DNA of 64,000 nt from Paenibacillus tyrphae (GTDB taxonomy: Bacteria; Bacillota; Bacilli; Paenibacillales; NBRC-103111), in assembly GCF_027925525.1 (NCBI RefSeq), contig NZ_BSDJ01000036.1, forward strand, positions 1 to 64,000, written 5' to 3'. This document shows positions 37,101-44,537 of the stretch, in pieces. The position numbers and the translations under genes are program-made. The notes below the pieces were generated by a model. That model made no database searches, had not been told where the DNA came from, and saw nothing but the letters and a program-made list of their open reading frames with translations. Numbering within the stretch: position 1 is the first letter of the stretch; the number at the start of each line of letters is the position of its first letter.

Positions 37101-38741
37101 ATGAAAGGTAGCTGGATCTTCCTCATTTATACCGGTTTGGTTTGCGCTTCCTCCCTCTATCACGATCAGGCCTCAAGTCCGCTGCTGCTCGTTCTCGCAT
37201 CCCTTGGCTACACACTCACGCATATCCGTTCCGCTCACACGTTCATACCGGCGCAGCTTGTCGTCCAACTCAGTCTTCTTGTTGCGCTTCATGCCGCAAG
37301 CTTAAGCGATTGGTGCTTCCCGCTTTACTTGCTGCATATGTGCAAGCTATTCTACGGAACAGCTCCTTTTCGCTATGCGGTTAGCGCCAATGCGGCCCTG
37401 ATGCTGGCTTATGCCCTCATTTCAATGGCCGGCCGGCCCTTCAGCTGGAGCACGCTGATCGAAGTTGTGTTTACGGCAGGAACCTGCTTGCTGCTTGCTT
37501 TTATGTTCCGCAAATACATTTACGATATCGAGCAGCAAAAACAGCTGCTTACCAAGGAGAAGAAGCATCTGAGTACTCACGATTCGCTAACAGGCCTATA
37601 TAATTTCCAGGAATTTCATAAACAAATGGAGCAGCTCGTCAAGCAAAAAGAACCCGTTATCCTCGTGCTCATCGACTGCAAAGATCTCAAATCGCTGAAT
37701 ACGACAAACGGTTTTCAGGGCGTGAACAAAATTTTGAGACAAGCGGCCGAGCTGCTGCGTATCATGTTCCCCGACGCTTTATTGATATGCCGCTATGGCG
37801 GAGACGAATTTGCGATCGTGCTCCGATCGGACGATATGCAGGAGACGGTCAATGCCGTCACACAGCTGCTTGCTTCCGAATTCCCTAAGCTGACCGGCAT
37901 CGAAATCAATTTCGGTATGGCCTGCTATTCCCGGGACGGGGTGACCAAGGACGATCTCATCGTTGTTGCCGAGCACGGATTGTATATGATGAAGCGGGAA
38001 AGCTGGCTAAAGCGCGAGGAGCATATGCTGCGGTCGGAGAAGCTTCGCGTCGTCGGCGAGCTGGCTTCGGGCATGGCGCACGAAATCCGCAATCCGCTGA
38101 CGACGATCAAGGGGTTTCTGCAGTTGTCCAAAGCCGGGGAATACAACATTGAGCCTTGGTATGAGCTGATTATGGACGAAATTAACCGGATGAGCATGCT
38201 GACCGCCGAATTTTTGCAATTTTCCAAGCCGCATGTCACCCAGTATAAAATTCAATCGATTCAAGGCTGTATTTACCGGGTTCTCTCGCTGCTGGATTCG
38301 GAGACGACGAGACTCGGACACCAAGTAAGATTCGAACACGACGACCGGGATATTCAAATGCTGATGGATCAAGATAAGATGCTTCAATTGCTGCTAAATC
38401 TGGTCAAAAATGCTTTTGAAGCGATGCCCGGACAAGGCGTCGTCCGAATCCGGCTGTTTGCCGCGGGACCCTATGCCGTGATTGAAATTTCAGATACCGG
38501 CAAAGGCATTCCGGAGTCGGAGCTGGATAAAATTTTTATCCCGTTCTATACGACCAAAGATTCCGGAACGGGTCTGGGCTTATCCATCTGTCATAAAATC
38601 GTGCAGGATCACGAAGGGACCATTGAGGTAGAGAGCGTGCCGGACGAAGGCACCAAATTTACGATTACTTTGCCGACGTCCGGGACAAACGATCTTATTG
38701 AACCATACGAGAGCTCAGCGTGTACAACGATTTCCGTATAA
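37101..38741 (+). CDS. Membrane GGDEF - histidine kinase fusion protein
   Basis: 546 residues. Five or six N-terminal membrane helices (to about residue 140) and a short coiled stretch lead to a GGDEF domain (THDSLTGLYN near 157, RYGGDEFAIVL near 232) and then a HisKA domain (ELASGMAHEIRNPLTTIKGF, phospho-His in AHEIRNP) and HATPase (NLVKNAFEAM, ISDTGKGIPESEL, GTGLGLSICHKI). The GGDEF active loop is intact, but the RxxD inhibitory site is absent. The kinase half resembles KinB-like sporulation kinases. GGDEF and a complete kinase in one chain suggests either a diguanylate cyclase tied to a phosphorelay or GGDEF used as a GTP sensor. Confidence 0.88.
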   Translation: MKGSWIFLIYTGLVCASSLYHDQASSPLLLVLASLGYTLTHIRSAHTFIPAQLVVQLSLLVALHAASLSDWCFPLYLLHMCKLFYGTAPFRYAVSANAALMLAYALISMAGRPFSWSTLIEVVFTAGTCLLLAFMFRKYIYDIEQQKQLLTKEKKHLSTHDSLTGLYNFQEFHKQMEQLVKQKEPVILVLIDCKDLKSLNTTNGFQGVNKILRQAAELLRIMFPDALLICRYGGDEFAIVLRSDDMQETVNAVTQLLASEFPKLTGIEINFGMACYSRDGVTKDDLIVVAEHGLYMMKRESWLKREEHMLRSEKLRVVGELASGMAHEIRNPLTTIKGFLQLSKAGEYNIEPWYELIMDEINRMSMLTAEFLQFSKPHVTQYKIQSIQGCIYRVLSLLDSETTRLGHQVRFEHDDRDIQMLMDQDKMLQLLLNLVKNAFEAMPGQGVVRIRLFAAGPYAVIEISDTGKGIPESELDKIFIPFYTTKDSGTGLGLSICHKIVQDHEGTIEVESVPDEGTKFTITLPTSGTNDLIEPYESSACTTISV

Positions 38742-39225
38742 AAGATGCCCATGCTGTCGCCGGGCGATGCTGGGGAAACTCCGTCATATAGCTGAGCCAA
38801 CCGATTGCCGCCCCGATGGCTGCCCCTCCCAACACTTCTTCCGGCAAATGGCCTAACCGTTCTTCCAGCTCTTTGTCTTTGCGATGCACATGAGGAGGAT
38901 GCTGCTCCGTTAATTTAACGAGCACATCCTCCAGCTGGTTTACCTCCGATGCGATCATGCCGGCATGACGGCGAATCCCCATGGCGTCGTACATCACGAT
39001 CAGACTCAATACGACCGCAAGCGAGAATGAGATGGAGGAAGCCCCTTTCTTAAGCCCGACATAAGTCGCGAGCGACACGACTCCGGCCGAATGCGAGCTT
39101 GGCATGCCGCCGGTCCGAAACAGGTCCGCCCACTCAAAACGGCCGCTCTCACGGATCCGGTCGGGTATTTTCAGCGCTTGTGCCGTACCTATAGCGGCAA
39201 GGGACGTCCATAACGCCCGATTCAT
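38695..39225 (-). CDS. yuiD: YuiD family membrane protein (divergent PAP2, DUF212)
   Basis: 176 residues. DUF212 signatures: FRTGGMPSSHSAGVVSLATYVGL (with the SSHSA phosphatase-like motif), YDAMGIRRHAGMIASEVNQ, and GHLPEEVLGGAAIGAAIGW. Three to four membrane helices. Related to PAP2 phosphatases, function not established. Its last 47 bases overlap the end of the kinase gene on the other strand, and the C-terminal 16 residues are coded there. Confidence 0.88.
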   Translation of the reverse strand: MNRALWTSLAAIGTAQALKIPDRIRESGRFEWADLFRTGGMPSSHSAGVVSLATYVGLKKGASSISFSLAVVLSLIVMYDAMGIRRHAGMIASEVNQLEDVLVKLTEQHPPHVHRKDKELEERLGHLPEEVLGGAAIGAAIGWLSYMTEFPQHRPATAWASFIRKSLYTLSSRMVQ

Positions 39226-39314
39226 CAGCCATCACCTCAAGCATAGCATCGTAATCCGCCGCTGTTTCTATACTTGGCTTTTCACTTCCATAGCTTCCAG
39301 CACGAACCGGGAAA

Positions 39315-39339
39315 ATAAAAAGGCGGAAAAGCTCCGCCC
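39315..39339 (-). terminator. Terminator after the mobA-like gene
   Basis: Minus strand GGCGGA gcttt TCCGCC followed by TTTTTATTTT. Confidence 0.88.
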
Positions 39340-39343
39340 TTGT

Positions 39344-39976
39344 TTACCGGAATACGCTTCGGACCTGCGCCTGCGCCCGCGAAACCGCTTCCGAATACTG
39401 CTTTTCTGTTTTAATCCGAAATGTAAAGGCATCCCCCAAATTTTGCTTGCGAAGCATATCCGCTTCAACGCAGCCCCAACGAAGCTTGCGTAGAAACGAC
39501 ATCCAGCCTGGCTGTACGTCGTTTCCCGATTCCAGCAGAGGCATCAATGCCGTGAGACAGCTTTGGCGGTATATGCCATGCAAAGGCTCGGGCCGTCCCG
39601 ATACCTCCGGCAGCACGGCATCGTAGCCGAAGACGCTCCGGTGCTCCGCCAGAAAGGAGGCTGCTCTTGCCGAAATGAACGGCATGGCCCCGCCGGTGAC
39701 CCATAGCTCCGGGTATCTGGACAAGGTAAGCGCCGCATGAAGCCCGCCGAGAGGTCCGCGGCCCGGGTAAAAATCCGTAATGATACGTACGGACCGGGGG
39801 ACATGTTCAAGAAAAATTTTGGGCTCGTTCGTTACGATAATGACTTCTCCGCAGATCGTAAGCATTTCGCGGATTTGTTTCGCTACGACCGTTTCACCAG
39901 CCAACACCAACAGTTCCGCGGGACGGCCTTCAATTCGCCGCGGGTGACCGCCCGCCAATAGCACTCCGGTCATCAT
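39344..39976 (-). CDS. MobA-like nucleotidyltransferase with degenerate active site
   Basis: 210 residues from ATG 39976 (GGGGGAAG about ten bases upstream). MobA attaches GMP to molybdopterin to make the bis-MGD cofactor of nitrate reductase and relatives. The fold is clear: GVLLAGGHPRRI at the N-terminus, YPGRGPLGGLHAAL in the middle, EPLHGIYR later. But the Lys of the usual RMGGxDK motif aligns with Ala (EGRPAELL), and the metal-binding Asp of the (C)DxP motif is Ala (GGAMPF). It may be inactive as a transferase or altered in substrate. An Fnr-type promoter drives it, tying it to anaerobic growth. Confidence 0.75.
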   Translation of the reverse strand: MMTGVLLAGGHPRRIEGRPAELLVLAGETVVAKQIREMLTICGEVIIVTNEPKIFLEHVPRSVRIITDFYPGRGPLGGLHAALTLSRYPELWVTGGAMPFISARAASFLAEHRSVFGYDAVLPEVSGRPEPLHGIYRQSCLTALMPLLESGNDVQPGWMSFLRKLRWGCVEADMLRKQNLGDAFTFRIKTEKQYSEAVSRAQAQVRSVFR

Positions 39977-40016
39977 AACGTTTTCACTTCCCCCATATAA
40001 TGTGATTCTAATCTTC

Positions 40017-40059
40017 ACTATACACGTCGGGCGAAGTGCTGCATGTTACAAAGATCACA
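40017..40059 (-). promoter_or_regulatory. Fnr box and promoter of the mobA-like gene
   Basis: TGTTACAAAGATCACA (40044-40059) has one mismatch to TGTGA-N6-TCACA. The minus-strand -10 TATAGT (40017-40022) places the box centre 41.5 bases before the expected start of transcription, the class II activation position. Confidence 0.72.
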
Positions 40060-40083
40060 AAAAAATGTGAAGATTTAAGGAAG

Positions 40084-40127
40084 TGTGATGTAAATCACAT
40101 CACAAATCCTGCGGAATAAGGTATGTT
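40084..40127 (+). promoter_or_regulatory. Fnr box and promoter of fnr
   Basis: TGTGATGTAAATCACA (40084-40099) is a perfect Fnr consensus. The -10 TATGTT (40122-40127) gives a box position of about -41.5, so fnr is probably autoactivated. Confidence 0.82.
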
Positions 40128-40182
40128 AGATACAACAAAACCTACAGAGGTCTTTACCAGACCGACGCCGGAGGTATGTACC

Positions 40183-40905
40183 ATGACGGATATGCTGCAA
40201 CGAAAACCGGTCAGCCAAGTGGCCAATTCGGATTGTTTTACAGAAGAAAGCTTGACGAAGCTTAAGGAAATTATGTATGAAATGAGAGCCGAAGCCGGAA
40301 ATCATTTGTTCTGGGAAGGCGATACGGCCGATAAACTGTACTTTTTGAAGCGCGGTCAAGTGAAGATTACGAAAGCCAGCGATGAAGGGAAAAGCTTCAT
40401 CCTTTATGTCTATAATACCGGAGACTTGTTCGGACAGGTCGATCCTTTTCAAAACTCCGTTCACAGCTTTAATGCCGAAGTCACGGAAAACTCTATCATC
40501 GGGGTCATCCAGCAAAAAGATTTAGAGGTTCTGCTGTGGCAGCATGGGGATCTTGCCGTCGAGTTCATGAAGTGGATGGGACTTATGCATCGGATGACTC
40601 AAACGAAATTCCGCGATCTCATGATGTTCGGCAAGCCCGGCGCTCTCTGCTCGACGCTGATCCGGCTATGCAACACATACGGCAAAAATCACGGATCGGA
40701 AATCGTCATCACCAAAAAGCTTACGAACAGCGAGCTTGCCGACATGATCGGCGCAACCCGGGAGAGCGTCAACCGGATGCTCGGCGATCTGAAGCGCGCC
40801 AATATTATTGCCATGGAAAACAATTACATCGTCGTTAAAGATTTGCCTTATCTCCGCGACATCTGCCAATGCGAGAATTGTCCGGTTGATATGTGCCGCA
40901 TCTAG
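40183..40905 (+). CDS. fnr: Fnr: anaerobic transcription activator with C-terminal Fe-S cluster site
   Basis: 240 residues from ATG 40183 (GGAGG eight bases upstream; an earlier ATG at 40123 lies inside the promoter). Order: cyclic-nucleotide-binding-like domain (LFWEGDTADKLYFLKRGQVKI), dimer helix, Crp-type helix-turn-helix (TNSELADMIGATRESVNRMLGDLK), and a C-terminal tail with C-x2-C-x4-C at residues 230, 233 and 238 plus Cys 228. Bacillus Fnr carries its [4Fe-4S] cluster on C-terminal Cys in this spacing, unlike the N-terminal cluster of E. coli FNR. It should activate nitrate-respiration and fermentation genes without oxygen. Convergent 4-base overlap with yfhH. Confidence 0.93.
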   Translation: MTDMLQRKPVSQVANSDCFTEESLTKLKEIMYEMRAEAGNHLFWEGDTADKLYFLKRGQVKITKASDEGKSFILYVYNTGDLFGQVDPFQNSVHSFNAEVTENSIIGVIQQKDLEVLLWQHGDLAVEFMKWMGLMHRMTQTKFRDLMMFGKPGALCSTLIRLCNTYGKNHGSEIVITKKLTNSELADMIGATRESVNRMLGDLKRANIIAMENNYIVVKDLPYLRDICQCENCPVDMCRI

Positions 40906-41195
40906 AGCCGGGTCAGCATCGATATCGGGAAGCTGGCATCCGGCTCTTCCCCTAATGTCCCCCAAGCCATAATACCGTTCACATAGCTTAAAATAAACGG
41001 TAGCTGCACATGCTCCACCTTATACACCCCTGGCGGAAAATCGGACGGATCGAGCGTATAAGCTTGCGCCGTATAATATTTGCGCTCGATCACGGAGCGC
41101 TGGCTTGGAAATTCCGCCCGGTCCATCTCCTCCCGCAGGCTCTTCATTTCCTGCTCCAATTCGGCCATGGTCATTTGGCTGTATAATTTTTTCAT
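40902..41195 (-). CDS. yfhH: YfhH family protein (DUF1811)
   Basis: 97 residues, close to Bacillus YfhH in length. Typical segments: YSQMTMAELEQEMKSLREE coiled N-terminus, ERKYYTAQAYTLDPSDFPPGVYKVE, and YVNGIMAWGTLG near the end. The C-terminal half has an SH3-like character in known structures of the family. Function unknown. The C-terminus overlaps fnr by four bases on the opposite strand. Confidence 0.85.
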   Translation of the reverse strand: MKKLYSQMTMAELEQEMKSLREEMDRAEFPSQRSVIERKYYTAQAYTLDPSDFPPGVYKVEHVQLPFILSYVNGIMAWGTLGEEPDASFPISMLTRL

Positions 41196-41286
41196 CCGCG
41201 ATTCTCCGTTCCCATATATTGTTCTGCAAGTTTAATCATGTTAACAAGTGTAACAAAGTTTTAATGTTCTTTTTCCGACAATATTG

Positions 41287-41475
41287 TATAATAGATTTAT
41301 CCGAATTTGGAAGAGAGGACCACTTCGAATGAAAGCCCTCCCTCTCCCAACGGCTCGCCGATACTCAGCGAGATCGACCGGATTGAAATATCGGAAACAG
41401 CGCCGTTCTGCACAGCAAGAATCACAACCTTAGCATTCAACCGCCGCTCTATTCCTGAGCGGCTTTTTACTGGAA
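41287..41475 (+). other. Leader region ahead of the PilZ gene with an early terminator
   Basis: A TATAAT (41287-41292, weak -35) is followed after about 35 bases by AGAGAGGA and an ATG (41330) opening a very basic 34-residue frame rich in Arg, Lys, Ser and Gln. An intrinsic terminator (GCCGCTC/GAGCGGC plus TTTTT, about 41443-41470) lies before the PilZ gene. This could be a short independent transcript or an attenuator. It does not resemble the GEMM c-di-GMP riboswitch to my eye. Confidence 0.4.
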
Positions 41476-41555
41476 AGCGGTTGCTTAAGCCAGACCCGCT
41501 CTGTTATAGTAAACGTTAATTTGCCTCTTCACCCTGCTGCAAAGGACTGTTGGAG

Positions 41556-42011
41556 ATGATGAGTATGGAAAAAAACAAGCGCAGCTTTTTTCGTTTGCGC
41601 TTTCAGCAGCCGCTATGCGCGGAATTAAAACTTATCGGAATGGACGATCTTGAGCCGGAATTCAAAACGACGAAAGCCGCCATACTGGACCTTAGCGCCG
41701 GTGGGGCCCGCTTTTTTACTGCAGCCCTACTGCCGGACGAAAGCCGTTTGTTAATCGAGCTGAAGTTTACCGCTCTGGCCAAAGAATACCGGACACTGGG
41801 GATGCTTGTGCGCTCCGGGCAGACGGAAACCGGTCATCCGGAATACAGCATTCAGTTCTCGCATAACGAAAAGGAGACGGCGGCATTGACCAGCATGATC
41901 AATCAATTAGCGATCAAGCTTCGCAAAGCCACCGTCATCTCGCAATGCAGCTTTTGTACGGAAGAAGATCTAGCCGAATTCGGAATATTACGGGCGGAGC
42001 TGGCCAGATAA
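41556..42011 (+). CDS. PilZ-domain protein (c-di-GMP binding)
   Basis: 151 residues. Both PilZ motifs are present: RSFFR near residue 9 (R-x3-R) and DLSAGGARF near 46 (D/NxSxxG), so it should bind c-di-GMP. The C-terminal region is helical with two Cys (SQCSFC). It may be an effector for diguanylate cyclases such as the GGDEF protein 3 kb away. Several start codons compete (41556, 41559, 41565); AAAGGA nine bases before 41556 was decisive. The end overlaps the methyltransferase gene on the other strand by 24 bases. Confidence 0.85.
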   Translation: MMSMEKNKRSFFRLRFQQPLCAELKLIGMDDLEPEFKTTKAAILDLSAGGARFFTAALLPDESRLLIELKFTALAKEYRTLGMLVRSGQTETGHPEYSIQFSHNEKETAALTSMINQLAIKLRKATVISQCSFCTEEDLAEFGILRAELAR

Positions 42012-42938
42012 CCCGGCGATCAAATACGTTTTGCCGGAATCGGTATACCCGACCCAGCTGCGGAACAACAATTGATCCGGCCGAAGGGAGTCGTGAAGCT
42101 CCTTGAGACCCAGCACAGCCGCTTCGATCCCGTATTGCCCGAACGCTTCGAACAAGAAGCTCGTCCTCTCCTTATCGGTTCGCCGCCGGTCCAACTCCTC
42201 GGCGATCCATTGTTTATCCTCGTCCAGCAAAATCATATCCGTCCATACCGTCACCCGGCCGTCGGGTTTTACAAGTGACAGCAGCATCCGGTTATAATCC
42301 GATATCAGGCTGTTCCGAAGGTATCCCAGCGCCTCGACAATTTGCCGGGTTTCATTTTCGTTGTAATTCTCCATGTAGCCGTAAAATTGCATGAGCGCAT
42401 CCGGATAAAACAATTGCGTATGCACACCCGAGGAAACGACGAGCGAAAACGTTTTTTTCAAATGAGGCATCGCCTCCAGCCCGCGCACGCGAAACGCACA
42501 GTCCCTTAAGTAATCCGTTATTTCTCCGGCAGGCTTACCTTCCGCCAGCAGCTCCTCAAACGTTTCGTAGAAGGAAATTTGGTCCAGCCGGGTATAGTCG
42601 ACCCGCGTTAAGGAACGAACCCGGTTGTTAGCGATTCCTCCGCCCGAATCGAGCCATTCTTGCAGCATATTATCTTCTGTATCCAACGCGGTCACCTGCT
42701 GAAAATGGACGGAAAGCCGAGGCAAGCCGACATCTCCGTGATTCCCCGCTCCCAGTACGACGGCTTTCTCCGGCATAGACAGCAGCGATACGGAGTCCTC
42801 TACCAGCCGGTTGACCTGGTACCGGTGCGTTCCCCATTCCTGCTCGCCCCAATCCAACGCTTCTTGCTCCGGTTCTAGCTGCTCGCTCTCTCCTCCTTCG
42901 ATATGCGGCTGCAAATGCGCCCATCGAAAATCTCTCAT
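41988..42938 (-). CDS. Class I SAM-dependent methyltransferase-like protein
   Basis: 316 residues from ATG 42938 (AGAGGGG six bases upstream). The SAM-binding motif I is AVVLGAGNHGDVGLPRL, followed by an acidic VTALDTED and a central SLVVSSGVHTQLFYPD strand. This fits a Rossmann methyltransferase; the acceptor is unknown. The N-terminal acidic segment is unusual. Overlaps the PilZ gene tail-to-tail. Confidence 0.72.
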   Translation of the reverse strand: MRDFRWAHLQPHIEGGESEQLEPEQEALDWGEQEWGTHRYQVNRLVEDSVSLLSMPEKAVVLGAGNHGDVGLPRLSVHFQQVTALDTEDNMLQEWLDSGGGIANNRVRSLTRVDYTRLDQISFYETFEELLAEGKPAGEITDYLRDCAFRVRGLEAMPHLKKTFSLVVSSGVHTQLFYPDALMQFYGYMENYNENETRQIVEALGYLRNSLISDYNRMLLSLVKPDGRVTVWTDMILLDEDKQWIAEELDRRRTDKERTSFLFEAFGQYGIEAAVLGLKELHDSLRPDQLLFRSWVGYTDSGKTYLIAGLSGQLRP

Positions 42939-43068
42939 CAAAGTCCCCTCTTTTCAAATGCATGTCGAACTTACTCTATTATACCATAACGAATGTATAG
43001 GGATAAAAGAGAGAGGCATGGCGGAATAAAGCCATATTTACAAAAACAAAAAAATTAAAGGATAACGC

Positions 43069-43097
43069 TTGACATTATGCGCCTATCTTGGTATTAT
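43069..43097 (+). promoter_or_regulatory. Promoter of tRNA-Val copy 1
   Basis: Consensus TTGACA (43069-43074), 17-base spacer, TATTAT (43092-43097). Confidence 0.85.
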
Positions 43098-43126
43098 AGA
43101 AAACGTCCCCGCAAGATATAAAATTT

Positions 43127-43199
43127 GACTTGTTAGCTCAGCTGGGAGAGCACCATCTTGACAGGGTGGGGGTCAGTGGTTCGAGCCCACTACAGGTCA
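43127..43199 (+). tRNA. tRNA-Val (GAC), copy 1
   Basis: 73 bases with a full cloverleaf: acceptor GACTTGT/ACAGGTC, D arm GCTC...GAGC, anticodon stem CCATC/GGTGG with loop TTGACAG (anticodon GAC), T arm around TTCGAGC. CCA is not encoded. Identical to the copy at 46872. Confidence 0.95.
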
Positions 43200-43246
43200 T
43201 TAAAGCAGAAAGCCGCGATCCTTTATAGGACGTGGCTTTTCTCATT
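43151..43246 (+). repeat. Island boundary repeat, left (attL-like)
   Basis: Starts at CACCATCTTGACAGGGTGGG in the anticodon arm and extends through the tRNA terminator. Near-identical to 45604-45698 apart from a different T-stem and one missing base. Confidence 0.75.
43207..43242 (+). terminator. Terminator of tRNA-Val copy 1
   Basis: AGAAAGCC and GGCTTTTCT arms. Confidence 0.8.
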
Positions 43247-43339
43247 GTAACAGCAAATTTAAAATTACTGATACAGATGCAAAAATAGCAATTTGGGGAC
43301 AAGTTGGGGACGGCCGCCGATTTACACAAAATACACGCG

Positions 43340-43372
43340 AAAAAGCCCCGAAGCTATCGAGCCGGGGCTTTA
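43340..43372 (-). terminator. Terminator of the small minus-strand island operon
   Basis: AAAGCCCCG and CGGGGCTTTTTC arms on the minus strand, downstream of the HTH gene. Confidence 0.85.
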
Positions 43373-43440
43373 GTAATTTTTCTTGGAAATTTTCATCTTG
43401 AACCGTACACCTGCCAACCGCTCCCCGGGTCCTCCCGTTC

Positions 43441-43614
43441 TCATGCCTGGATCAACGTGATCCGTTCAGGATTGGCCGGAGACCAAGAAATATAACCTTC
43501 CCTCGCCAGCTCCGCCAAAGTGTCCAATAGCTTTTTTTGACTCTTCCCTGTCTTTCTCCCCAGCTCGATTAAAGAAGGCATCCTTTTACGGCCGATAGGA
43601 ACTTTTGTTTGCAT
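43441..43614 (-). CDS. 57-residue winged-helix-like protein
   Basis: Starts MQTKVPIGRKR and continues MPSLIELGRKTGKSQKKLL, then DTLAELAREGYISWSP. This has the pattern of a winged helix-turn-helix with a GYI wing entry. It could be a small DNA-binding protein of the island or the C-terminal rest of a larger regulator, since no good ribosome-binding site is visible and in-frame stops precede the ATG. Confidence 0.5.
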   Translation of the reverse strand: MQTKVPIGRKRMPSLIELGRKTGKSQKKLLDTLAELAREGYISWSPANPERITLIQA

Positions 43615-43652
43615 TTATTATATGCGAACACGAAACAAAAAAGTGCAGAGCG

Positions 43653-43799
43653 TTATCCTTCCTCCGCCGCGAAATGGAGATAACCGTCAAATTCGTCTCG
43701 CCCCATCTTTTCGTTGATCGCTTTCAAGATGTAAGCGTTCACGCCGGAGAGCAGCGTGCATATGACCTGCACCTCCGAATGATACAAAGCAAGCTTCAT
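43653..43799 (-). CDS. 48-residue protein of the island
   Basis: Short frame MKLALYHSEVQVICTLLSG... ending HFAAEEG. No family recognised. It lies between the 46-residue frame (23-base gap) and the HTH frame, same strand. The Shine-Dalgarno is weak. Confidence 0.4.
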   Translation of the reverse strand: MKLALYHSEVQVICTLLSGVNAYILKAINEKMGRDEFDGYLHFAAEEG

Positions 43800-43822
43800 C
43801 GATAAGTAACAGGAAGGGGAGG

Positions 43823-43963
43823 TCAGGCCCTCCTCTTCCGCCTCACTTGCTTTACTGACATCATAATCGAATCGTATTCATCAATCAAGAGGGACAAGTC
43901 CATATAAACTAAGGGGTAAAGGACATTTCCCTCGATCTTGTACTCAAGGATTTTGGGGAGCAT
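43823..43963 (-). CDS. 46-residue protein of the island, basic C-terminus
   Basis: Starts MLPKILEYKIEGN and ends in a run of Arg and Lys (VRRKRRA). GGAGGG precedes the ATG by ten bases. First gene of the three-gene minus-strand group. No family recognised. Confidence 0.5.
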   Translation of the reverse strand: MLPKILEYKIEGNVLYPLVYMDLSLLIDEYDSIMMSVKQVRRKRRA

Positions 43964-44026
43964 CGCGTGTTAACCCTCCTAAAGCATTCTTTTTCCCAAT
44001 ACTAACATAATTCGCGGAGGTAGCCC

Positions 44027-44170
44027 ATGGCCGAAGAGCGGAAGATCATAAGTGACTTAAAATTCCTTCAACAATTTTGGAGTGCCGAAGCATTAGAACG
44101 CACCGACAAAGCCGGGCAGAAATTTGCCAAGGGCGCCAGCTCGGTTTCGAAATCGCGGCGGCGATCCTAG
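44027..44170 (+). CDS. 47-residue protein of the island
   Basis: MAEERKIISDLKFLQQFW... ending in a basic SKSRRRS tail, with GGAGG seven bases before the ATG. Helical and charged. No family recognised; divergent from the minus-strand group. Confidence 0.5.
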   Translation: MAEERKIISDLKFLQQFWSAEALERTDKAGQKFAKGASSVSKSRRRS

Positions 44171-44245
44171 AGGCACAGAAATAATTCAGGGGGCTTCGGC
44201 CCCTTCAAATAATGCCGGGCGAACGGCAAGCGGGGTGCGGTTAAA

Positions 44246-44383
44246 ATGGACTTCACAAAAAAGAATAATTGGACGGTCGAAATGCTGGAAAAAACGGTAG
44301 TCCTTCATACAGTTTTACGTCCCGAGGAACGAGGGAATATGACTTACTTTGGATGGCAAAGCTTGATTGCGAAAAAACCGTAG
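44246..44383 (+). CDS. 45-residue possible protein of the island
   Basis: Frame MDFTKKNNWTVEMLEKTVV... ending LIAKKP. Only a G-rich stretch (GCGGGGTGCGG) stands in for a ribosome-binding site. No family recognised. Confidence 0.35.
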   Translation: MDFTKKNNWTVEMLEKTVVLHTVLRPEERGNMTYFGWQSLIAKKP

Positions 44384-44443
44384 GCGGGATTATTTATCCA
44401 CAATCAAACTGAGGAGGACGGTGTAAGGGATGGGAAATAAGAT

Positions 44444-44466
44444 AAAAAAAGCACCCCTAAAGGTGC
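44444..44466 (-). terminator. Terminator of the small exported protein gene
   Basis: Minus strand GCACC tttagg GGTGC followed by TTTTTTT. Confidence 0.8.
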
Positions 44467-44537
44467 TGAAGAATTATTTGAGATATCACTGTGTAACATG
44501 AATGGAAAAATCCCCAATATTCGTTTTTACAATCGTA

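Noticed and set aside
41287-41555. c-di-GMP riboswitch before the PilZ gene
   Set aside because: The conserved GEMM core could not be found; only a terminator and a small frame are visible.
43138-43329. Minus-strand frame overlapping tRNA-Val copy 1
   Set aside because: It is the antisense of the tRNA; such frames are a frequent false gene call.
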